From NCBI GenBank assembly GCA_030042335.1, contig JASHZW010000020.1:1-10153 (forward strand): a stretch of DNA of 10,153 nucleotides. The letters are read 5' to 3'. Of the stretch, positions 1 to 3,783 are shown in pieces. Position 1 is the stretch's first letter. Each line of letters begins with the position of its first letter. A model generated the notes under the pieces. It was not told the origin of the DNA. It saw nothing but the letters and a program-made list of their open reading frames with translations, and did no database searches. The position numbers and the translations under genes were made by a program. This DNA is from Nitrososphaerales archaeon. GTDB taxonomy: Archaea; Thermoproteota; Nitrososphaeria; Nitrososphaerales; UBA183.

Positions 1-43
1 ACGCACCCAAGGAGTTGGCGATAGCTGCCCCCTAACCCGGATA

Positions 44-118
44 ATGGCGAGGAGACGACCAGAGGTCGAGAAGATGACCTCGTTTCCGACATCGGAACTC
101 CCGGACCTTTCGCGGTGA
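44..118 (+). other. Short upstream reading frame ending on the regulator start (possible displaced N-terminus)
   Basis: A frame open from base 2 contains an ATG at 44 and another at 74 and ends with TGA at 116-118, which overlaps the GTG start of the next gene (GTGA). Its last residues read SELPDLSR. Joined by a single added base to the next frame they would give a smooth N-terminal lead-in (ELPDLSR-VTTRVGIMTALL) of the kind seen in small archaeal winged-helix regulators. It is therefore either a leader or upstream gene tail translationally coupled to the regulator, or the regulator's own N-terminus displaced by a one-base deletion near 114. No function is recognisable in it alone. Confidence 0.3.
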
Positions 119-402
119 CGACCCGTGTGGGAATCATGACTGCGCTGCTCGGATTCAGGTGGACCACATTCACGGAGTTGCTTTTGGCGGTAAGGACTCC
201 CAAGAGCTCGCTAAACAAGAACCTAAGAATCCTAGAAGACTACGGATTCATCAAGCAACGGCGGGGTTTTCTTCGCGTCAGCGGACCGAGAACGATAATC
301 GAGATTACGCCCCAAGGAGAGGAAGCCATCAAGAGACATCTCGAGCTGATGAGGGCGGTCGCAGACAAGTATCTGGGGTCAGAAGACTCCACGCTCTCAT
401 AG
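115..402 (+). CDS. Small winged-helix DNA-binding regulator (MarR/HTH_34-like)
   Basis: This is a 95-residue protein made almost entirely of one winged helix-turn-helix domain. RVGIMTALLG (about residues 4-13) is the first helix of the fold. TTFTELLLAVRTPKSSLNKNL (about 17-37) is the helix-turn-helix with its recognition helix. ILEDYGFIKQRRGF (about 39-52) leads into the wing, and ITPQGEEAIKRHLELM (about 65-80) is the C-terminal helix typical of the HTH_34/MarR-like family, which acts as small dimeric transcription regulators. The GTG at 115 is the only ordinary start in frame after the TAG at 22-24. It makes a GTGA overlap with an upstream frame, so the true N-terminus may be longer if a base is missing there. 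No effector domain is visible and no target can be inferred. The next intact gene is 0.7 kb away. Confidence 0.7.
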   Translation: MTTRVGIMTALLGFRWTTFTELLLAVRTPKSSLNKNLRILEDYGFIKQRRGFLRVSGPRTIIEITPQGEEAIKRHLELMRAVADKYLGSEDSTLS

Positions 403-495
403 AGAAATCTACAGGACAATGTATCAAAGAGGCTCAAACTTACGTTGAAGACAGCATGACCCGCGGAAATCAACCATTGCGTGCCTTCCTTCGGT

Positions 496-529
496 CTCGA
501 AAGCCAGGGATTTATCAGTGAGATTCGAA
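496..529 (+). repeat. Repeat B, copy 1 (shared with 3571-3599)
   Basis: CTCGAAAGCCAGGG (496-509) is followed after 11 nt by AGATTCGAA (521-529). The same two words recur in the same order at 3571-3599, separated by 6 nt. A 14-base exact match plus a 9-base exact match in two intergenic regions is unlikely by chance. On the minus strand the unit reads TTCGAATCT then CCCTGGCTTTCGAG, which resembles a tRNA T-loop followed by a 3' end. Confidence 0.55.
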
Positions 530-659
530 CTGCCGGGCGCTGCCAAGTTCTGAATAGACTACATGGGGCATAAATATCCCGCATCCATCGTAAGTATCAT
601 GACAAGAAGGTTCGAAACCAGCCGCGGCTTGAACCCTTGTAGCTTTGGGGCTGAGGCCC

Positions 660-692
660 ACCCCCTGCAAGGGGTAGGTCCCTTCCGGCCCA
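660..692 (+). repeat. Repeat A (tRNA-3'-end-like), copy 1
   Basis: The segment ends in TCCCTTCCGGCCCA (679-692), identical over 14 bases to 1851-1864 and similar to copies at 2574-2587 and 3502-3516. Just before it, AAGGG (669-673) can pair with CCCTT (680-684), like a T-stem, and CCGGCCC plus A would be an acceptor strand with its discriminator base. The matching GGGCCGG 5' strand is absent and the loop is short, so this is not an intact tRNA gene. Confidence 0.55.
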
Positions 693-709
693 TTATATAC
701 ATTATATGA
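693..709 (+). promoter_or_regulatory. Two TATA-like words without a downstream gene
   Basis: TTATATAC (693-700) and TTATATG (702-708) follow directly on the repeat. No start codon opening a usable frame lies about 25-30 nt downstream; the GTG at 724 stops after three codons. They may be the orphan promoter of a lost gene or of an RNA I cannot recognise. Confidence 0.2.
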
Positions 710-869
710 TGACTTACTGTAGCGTGCAGAGATAGCTGACTTTGTGTATGGCTTTCTGAATCTACTATGCATGTGTTCCTGCTTCACCATGACTGAATAT
801 TTTGACTCGCCGTTCCTCCCTTTGAACAGCCCGTAGCTTGTTCCCAGACCCTTCTAGTTAGTCGACTCC

Positions 870-1077
870 AGTCAAGGAGGCCGGGATTCCGCCGAGAAGG
901 ACACCGTGCCGAAGTCATTACCGAAGAGGCCCATGCATTAGACCTTCAAGAGGGCTGTCGAATATCTCGATGCCTCTGGTAAGATCACGATCGACAATAA
1001 TGACCGGAGTCGTATCGGTGGCAGCCGACAGTCCCGAGCTTCGAGAGCTGTTCGATAAAGCAAACCGAGTTCGGTAG
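870..1077 (+). pseudogene. Remnant of a small protein gene (one stop and one frameshift)
   Basis: In one frame the DNA encodes TFKRAVEYLDASGKITIDNNDR (942-1007). Skipping the A at 1008, it continues coherently as VVSVAADSPELRELFDKANRVR and ends at TAG 1075-1077. The join gives a plausible small globular protein: an amphipathic helix, a short strand (GKITID), a second strand (VVSVAAD) and a C-terminal helix. Upstream in the first frame, RDSAEKDTVPKSLPKRPMH leads to an in-frame TAG at 939-941, so at least two lesions are needed to explain it. I do not recognise the family and assign no function. It sits just before the first VapBC module and may have been a neighbour or cargo gene. Confidence 0.5.
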
Positions 1078-1089
1078 TGGTGACAAGAG

Positions 1090-1095
1090 TTATAT
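1090..1095 (+). promoter_or_regulatory. TATA box of the first VapBC module
   Basis: TTATAT is centred about 28 nt before the ATG at 1121, the spacing expected for an archaeal promoter with a leaderless transcript beginning at or next to the ATG. This argues for 1121 rather than the earlier ATG at 1094, which overlaps the box itself. Confidence 0.5.
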
Positions 1096-1120
1096 GCTGA
1101 CTAAATCACTTAGTTACCAA

Positions 1121-1348
1121 ATGGCCACGGTCAAGGTAGATGAAAAGACCTACGCGGAGCTTAACCGCATCGCCGGTGACCTCAGGGCAGAACTGGGCAG
1201 GCCGGTTGCGATAGACGAAGTCATCAGAGAACTACTAAAGATGAGAAAGCCCGCCGAATTCATCGGATCGTGGAAGATGAGCGACGAGGAAGCGGAACGA
1301 ATCTTCGGAGAGTTGCAACAGGCTTGGAAGAAGTGGAAACTGGCATAG
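1121..1348 (+). CDS. vapB: VapB-type antitoxin, ribbon-helix-helix
   Basis: A 75-residue protein begins MATVKVDEKTYAELNRIAG, a beta strand followed by a helix, and continues GRPVAIDEVIRELL, the second helix of a ribbon-helix-helix DNA-binding domain (about residues 1-45). The C-terminal part (SDEEAERIFGELQQAWKKWK) is charged and amphipathic, as expected for the segment that wraps a PIN toxin. In this family the antitoxin binds and inhibits its VapC partner, and the complex represses its own promoter. I choose ATG 1121, not 1094, because a TATA-like box overlaps 1094 and lies at leaderless spacing from 1121, and because the strand begins right at residue 2. The gene overlaps the toxin by 16 nt, so the two are almost certainly cotranscribed. 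Confidence 0.78.
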   Translation: MATVKVDEKTYAELNRIAGDLRAELGRPVAIDEVIRELLKMRKPAEFIGSWKMSDEEAERIFGELQQAWKKWKLA

Positions 1349-1740
1349 TATTAGACACCGATGTCATAGTGTCGGACTTGCGAGGGAAAACTTCGGTGTT
1401 TAAGGAACTACAAGGTAAGGATCTCACCACCACGACCGTCAACGCCTTCGAATTGTTTCATGGTGCGTACAAGTCTCGAGAGTCCTCCGCTAACCTGTCT
1501 GCCACCAGAGGTCTTCTTGCAAGTCTCAGGGTAATCGGCTTGAACCTGGAGGCCGCTGAGAGGGCAGGCGACGTAATGGCCCAACTTCAGAAATCCGGCC
1601 AGACAATAGACGTTCGTGATCTCTTAGTAGGTTGCATTGCGAGGGAGGAGGGACTTTCGCTTTTGACCTACAACATCAAGCACTTTCGAAGAATCCCTGG
1701 TTTGAGGGTGTTTGATTCTGTGTCGGATGACGACTTGTAA
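1333..1740 (+). CDS. vapC: VapC-type toxin, PIN-domain ribonuclease
   Basis: This 135-residue single-domain PIN protein is a predicted Mg-dependent endoribonuclease of a type II toxin-antitoxin system. GIVLDTDVIVSDLRG gives the first catalytic aspartate (D8 with this start), NAFELFHGA the glutamate (E40), and TIDVRDLLVGCIA the second aspartate (D96). LLTYNIKHFRRIPGL matches the usual C-terminal T-x-N-x-x-H-F-x-x-I-x-G-L block, in which N114 replaces the fourth acidic residue, as is normal in this subgroup. GTG 1333 leaves a standard short lead before the first strand; TTG 1324 is a close alternative. The frame is open further upstream to 1270, but that part lies inside the antitoxin and has no PIN character. 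Cognate RNA targets cannot be predicted (tRNA anticodon loops and rRNA are known for relatives). Confidence 0.8.
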   Translation: METGIVLDTDVIVSDLRGKTSVFKELQGKDLTTTTVNAFELFHGAYKSRESSANLSATRGLLASLRVIGLNLEAAERAGDVMAQLQKSGQTIDVRDLLVGCIAREEGLSLLTYNIKHFRRIPGLRVFDSVSDDDL

Positions 1741-1816
1741 AAGCTAACTTCTATCTCCACATCGACCTGTGGTCACTTGTCATACAGTGTGAATCCTTCA
1801 ACCTTCATACGACCTG

Positions 1817-1864
1817 TCGAATCTCACGGCTCGACCCCTGACAGGGTTCATCCCTTCCGGCCCA
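1817..1864 (+). repeat. Repeat A (tRNA-3'-end-like), copy 2
   Basis: TCGAATC (1817-1823) is followed 34 nt downstream (start to start) by TCCCTTCCGGCCCA (1851-1864), the latter identical to copy 1. The equivalent start-to-start distances in copies 3 and 4 are 35 and 36 nt, so this is a composite repeat and not one shared word. CAGGGTTCATCCCTT just before the end looks like a tRNA T-arm with a shortened loop. The copy lies in the 201-base gap between the first VapBC module and the Doc gene, where I see no other gene. Confidence 0.55.
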
Positions 1865-1896
1865 CAGTCCGACTCAGCAGTTTTCTTCATGGGAGA

Positions 1897-1902
1897 GTAT
1901 AT
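1897..1902 (+). promoter_or_regulatory. TATA-like box before the Doc gene
   Basis: GTATAT is followed about 28 nt later by a GTG at 1928 and about 42 nt later by the TTG at 1942 that opens the Doc frame. The GTG opens only a five-codon frame whose TGA (1943-1945) overlaps the Doc TTG. Confidence 0.35.
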
Positions 1903-1941
1903 GCGTCGACCAATTGATGCACTGCCCGTGGTCGCAAGCTT

Positions 1942-2346
1942 TTGAGTGAAGAACTTCGATACCCGTCTCTAGATCAGGTTTCAAGGTTGTATGTCGAACT
2001 AATCAAGGCGACAGGTGGCGAGCACGGCTATCTCAGCAAGTCGAATCTCGATTACATCCTGGACACAGTAAAGGACGTCGCCGAAAGTCTTCCGCGAAGA
2101 AAAGCGATTGTCAAGAAGTCTGCCTTCTTGCTCTACAACGTCGTCATCGTTCATCCGTTTCTGAACGGCAACAAGAGAACCGCCTATGAACTCATGAGAC
2201 TCTTCCTGAGATTGAACGGCTACAGGATATCGCCAGAAACTGAGGAGGCATACGAATTTCTCGTAGCAGTGGCGTCAGCGAAGAACTCTGAGGCGGATGT
2301 TGAAAGATGGATAGCAAGGCATTTAGAGGAGTCCGAGGAGAAATGA
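1942..2346 (+). CDS. doc: Death-on-curing (Doc) family toxin, Fic fold
   Basis: This 134-residue protein carries the Fic/Doc signature HPFLNGNKRTA (H71 to A81 with the TTG start). Earlier blocks, RYPSLDQVSRLYVELI and GGEHGYLSKSNLDYILD, match the N-terminal helices of Doc-type proteins. The motif has the Doc form (GNKRTA) and not the adenylylating Fic form (GNGRxxR). The best-studied member, Doc of phage P1, phosphorylates elongation factor EF-Tu and stops translation, so an archaeal EF1A target is an inference. No antitoxin gene lies upstream. Instead a 37-residue ORF begins 8 nt after the stop and may be its partner. TTG 1942 is the first start in frame. A GTG at 1928 lies at leaderless distance from a TATA-like box but is out of frame, so the N-terminus is uncertain by a few residues. 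Confidence 0.82.
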   Translation: MSEELRYPSLDQVSRLYVELIKATGGEHGYLSKSNLDYILDTVKDVAESLPRRKAIVKKSAFLLYNVVIVHPFLNGNKRTAYELMRLFLRLNGYRISPETEEAYEFLVAVASAKNSEADVERWIARHLEESEEK

Positions 2347-2354
2347 GCGGATAG

Positions 2355-2468
2355 ATGGCTCAAAAGAGCAGGGTAGCGAAGCAGATTCCCGATGAGGACT
2401 TCGACCGAGTCACAAGAATCATCCTTAAGGAAGACAAGAAACTGCTCGAAATGCTGGCCAAAGTATAG
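2355..2468 (+). CDS. 37-residue ORF after Doc, candidate antitoxin
   Basis: A short ORF opens with ATG 8 nt after the Doc stop and ends with TAG. The product begins MAQKSRVAKQIPDEDFDRV and ends with a highly charged helix-forming stretch (RIILKEDKKLLEMLAKV). It is rich in Lys, Asp and Glu, has no Cys, and looks like one long amphipathic helix, the type of short segment that antitoxins such as Phd insert into the Doc groove. It has no room for a DNA-binding domain. The tight spacing and coding-like composition suggest translation with Doc, and no other candidate antitoxin is present in this module. The assignment as antitoxin is inference from position; I do not recognise a named family. Confidence 0.55.
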   Translation: MAQKSRVAKQIPDEDFDRVTRIILKEDKKLLEMLAKV

Positions 2469-2479
2469 GGACGGACCCA

Positions 2480-2511
2480 TGGTATAGCCTTGGGTTCAGA
2501 CAACTATACCA
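2480..2511 (+). repeat. Perfect 8-bp inverted repeat (hairpin)
   Basis: TGGTATAG (2480-2487) and CTATACCA (2504-2511) are perfect inverted copies separated by 16 nt. The structure begins 12 nt after the stop of the 37-residue ORF, so a transcript end or processing site for the Doc module is the simplest reading. An end of a small mobile element or a D-arm-like tRNA fragment are alternatives. Confidence 0.4.
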
Positions 2512-2532
2512 ATTTGGAACTTGGGACAGGTC

Positions 2533-2587
2533 AAGGGTTTGAGTCTCCTTTTCGTTGGTATGCCTAGGATGGGTTCCTTCCGGCACA
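2533..2587 (+). repeat. Repeat A (tRNA-3'-end-like), copy 3
   Basis: The copy starts AAGGGTTTGAGTCTCC, with a T-loop-like core, and ends TTCCTTCCGGCACA (2574-2587), 12 of 14 bases identical to copies 1 and 2. Aligned without gaps to copy 4 (from 3460), the first 24 bases agree at 19 and the full 55 bases at about 36. It lies between the Doc module and the second VapBC module. Confidence 0.5.
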
Positions 2588-2720
2588 TCATTCAGATTAG
2601 CTCAGAATGAGCTGTGCTTGATCAAAATAAGCCGTTTGGAAGTCCTTTCAGTCCCGTCCTTCTTCCTTGCATTACATGTGAAGACAATTTTTCACAACTA
2701 CTGAAATGCTCATGATTGAC

Positions 2721-2730
2721 TTTAAATATA
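2721..2730 (+). promoter_or_regulatory. TATA box of the second VapBC module
   Basis: TTTAAATATA is the strongest archaeal TATA-like box in the window. It is centred about 22-23 nt before a GTG at 2748, which fits a leaderless transcript opening at that GTG. The antitoxin body is in another frame from that GTG (see the antitoxin entry). Confidence 0.6.
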
Positions 2731-2812
2731 CGGCACGCTGGCAAATTGTGAAGGTGGAAAAGACACGCCCGAGCAGCAGACACTCAGGAGCAAGGTATCT
2801 CCAGGTTATCAA

Positions 2813-3013
2813 GTGGCCGTCCCCGCAGAATTGAGGAAGAGATATGGCATCGGTATAGGTGACGAGGTTGTCTGGATTGTCGAGAATGAGGAGGTCAAGG
2901 CAGACTTCAGGAAGAAACCTGGGCTAGGAAACATAGTGTCGCTCGGACACAGCGCCAAAAAAGAGGCGAATGCCGTGGAATTGAAGAAGCGCGTCCAGAG
3001 AGGAGAGATTTGA
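2813..3013 (+). CDS. vapB: VapB-type antitoxin, AbrB/MazE-like, with a broken or displaced start
   Basis: The protein is a SpoVT/AbrB-type antitoxin. VAVPAELRKRYGIGIGDEVVWIVENEEV is the swapped-hairpin DNA-binding core, followed by a partner-binding tail (GNIVSLGHS, AVELKKRVQRGEI) typical of archaeal VapB. GTG 2813 is the first ordinary start in this frame, but it cuts off the first beta strand: the frame reads SKVSPGYQ (2789-2812) just upstream. A strong TATA box points to a GTG at 2748, in another frame, encoding MKVEKTRPSSRHSG. One added base near 2790 would join the two into a normal full-length antitoxin. So it is either a one-base deletion (decayed or misread) or a short form from 2813. 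TTG of the toxin overlaps its TGA. Function as toxin inhibitor and autorepressor is family knowledge. Confidence 0.65.
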   Translation: MAVPAELRKRYGIGIGDEVVWIVENEEVKADFRKKPGLGNIVSLGHSAKKEANAVELKKRVQRGEI

Positions 3014-3402
3014 TTTTCCTTGATGCGTCCTTCATAATCGCACTAGCTGACCTGGATGACCAATTTCATGAAAGAGCTGTCAATGTACTTCCAAACTTGG
3101 ACTCACGGCGTGTCATATCAGATCTTGTGATTTCTGAAAGCGTCACCGCGGTGGGTTCAAGATTGGGAGCCAAAGCCTCCCGGCAGGTCTTCGAAAACCT
3201 ACTTTATGACTCAGCCACCAAGACCGTTTTCGGCAGCAAGAGACTCTACGAGAGGGCAATACCGATCTACACCAAGTACGGTGGCACGCTTTCATTCCCC
3301 GACTCTGTTACGGTGAGACTCATGTATGATCAAAAGATTGGACAAATCGTCTCGTTCGACTCTGACTTCGACCATGTTGATCGCGTCTCCAGAGTCTCCT
3401 GA
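3010..3402 (+). CDS. vapC: VapC-type toxin, PIN-domain ribonuclease
   Basis: This 130-residue PIN-domain protein has all the acidic positions: MIFLDASFIIAL (D5), DLVISESV (E43), SFPDSVTVRLM (D98) and VSFDSDFDHV (D117 and D119). This is a complete predicted Mg-binding ribonuclease site. It belongs to a different PIN subgroup from the toxin at 1333-1740: the C-terminal block is SFDSDFD, not TYNIKHF, and the antitoxin partner is AbrB-type, not ribbon-helix-helix. Translation starts at TTG 3010, overlapping the antitoxin stop (TTGA), so it is translationally coupled to the antitoxin frame. If the antitoxin is truly broken, an intact toxin without full antitoxin would be costly, which argues that some working antitoxin is still made. 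Confidence 0.8.
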   Translation: MIFLDASFIIALADLDDQFHERAVNVLPNLDSRRVISDLVISESVTAVGSRLGAKASRQVFENLLYDSATKTVFGSKRLYERAIPIYTKYGGTLSFPDSVTVRLMYDQKIGQIVSFDSDFDHVDRVSRVS

Positions 3403-3426
3403 GCTTACTGAGCAAACACTCAAGCA

Positions 3427-3516
3427 TTCGAATCTTTCGGTTCATTTCTTTGTCAGGCTAAGGGTTCGAATCACTCTTTCGTTCAAATGTTTGGAACAGA
3501 CTCCCTCAGGCCCACA
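3427..3516 (+). repeat. Repeat A copy 4 with an internal tandem duplication
   Basis: TTCGAATC, TTTCG and GTTCA at 3427-3444 recur at 3465-3485 as TTCGAATC, CTTTCG and TTCA with four extra bases between, so the T-loop-like part is present twice in tandem, 38 nt apart. The second unit (from 3460) aligns with copy 3 and ends in TCCCTCAGGCCCACA (3502-3516), matching the TCCCTTCCGGCCCACA end of copy 2 with one base missing and one mismatch. Confidence 0.45.
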
Positions 3517-3570
3517 CTCAACAAATAGCAAGAATGAACTCCGTTTGGCAAAAAGACCCAAATTAGCGCG

Positions 3571-3599
3571 CTCGAAAGCCAGGGCGCCGAAGATTCGAA
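3571..3599 (+). repeat. Repeat B, copy 2
   Basis: CTCGAAAGCCAGGG (3571-3584) and AGATTCGAA (3591-3599) repeat the unit at 496-529. The spacer between the two words is 6 nt here against 11 nt there. The two copies bracket the whole decayed-gene and toxin-antitoxin region. Confidence 0.55.
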
Positions 3600-3717
3600 A
3601 CTCTTGAAACAATGTGTTCTGTATTGCATGAGCGTCAGCGGAACCATTGGTGAAACGAATAGATGGGGGCAGTGTGTTTCGACTAGCATGCTTTCGTTTG
3701 GTGGATTGAATTTCTGA

Positions 3718-3733
3718 TTCTCAATGCTGAGAA
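3718..3733 (+). terminator. Small perfect hairpin upstream of the permease
   Basis: TTCTCA and TGAGAA pair perfectly around an ATGC loop. There is no T-run after it and it is more than 300 nt after the toxin stop, so a terminator role is only a possibility; an operator-like site for the ADI operon is another. Confidence 0.15.
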
Positions 3734-3745
3734 ACATGTTGGCCC

Positions 3746-3753
3746 GTTATTAG
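3746..3753 (+). promoter_or_regulatory. Weak TATA-like word before the ADI operon
   Basis: GTTATTAG lies about 34 nt before the TTG start of the permease, the only AT-rich word in a plausible place for the operon promoter. Confidence 0.25.
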
Positions 3754-3783
3754 CATGCACCTTCGCAGAGTCGTCGAAGAAGC

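Larger units (their letters stand above)
403..869 (+). other. Gene-poor stretch with repeat debris
   Basis: I see no convincing gene here. The frames that are open are short, overlap on both strands and resemble no family. The stretch contains TTCGAA-type T-loop-like words (around 524 and 611), a copy of the CTCGAAAGCCAGGG repeat, the first copy of the TCCCTTCCGGCCCA repeat, and two TATA-like words at 693-709 with no gene at the expected distance. It most resembles eroded accessory or integration-site DNA. Confidence 0.5.
3403..3783 (+). other. Gene-free spacer between the VapBC module and the ADI operon
   Basis: I see no gene in these 381 bases. They contain tandem T-loop-like words (TTCGAATC at 3427 and 3465), the fourth copy of repeat A, the second copy of repeat B, a short hairpin, and a weak TATA-like word before the permease. 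Short frames on both strands look accidental. Confidence 0.5.

Noticed and set aside
599..692. A full leucine-type tRNA ending at CCGGCCCA, with a GAG anticodon-like loop in GGGGCTGAGGCCC
   Set aside because: No matching GGGCCGG 5' acceptor strand, no D-arm, a poor anticodon stem and a shortened T-loop. It is kept only as a tRNA-like repeat.
706..759. C/D box guide RNA (ATGATGA box at 706-712, CTGA at 736-739 and 756-759)
   Set aside because: Spacing between boxes is too long, the inner C' box is not recognisable, and the TATA-like words would start the transcript inside or after the C box.
240..790. Open minus-strand frames of 91-114 codons opposite and after the regulator
   Set aside because: Composition is rich in Ser, Cys, Arg and Pro with no domain-like pattern; they overlap the well-supported plus-strand regulator or cross the repeat debris.
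1094..1120. Longer first antitoxin from ATG 1094
   Set aside because: The TATA-like box overlaps this ATG, and the extra residues (MLTKSLSYQ) precede the normal first strand of the fold.
3326..3607. Plus-strand frame of 93 codons overlapping the end of the second VapC
   Set aside because: It is a shadow of the toxin gene that runs into repeat sequence; Ser/Arg/Lys-rich with no family resemblance.
3684..3765. Direct repeat TAGCATGC followed by TTCG at about 3684 and 3751
   Set aside because: Only 8 bases and partly palindromic; chance in AT-rich spacer DNA is a sufficient explanation.
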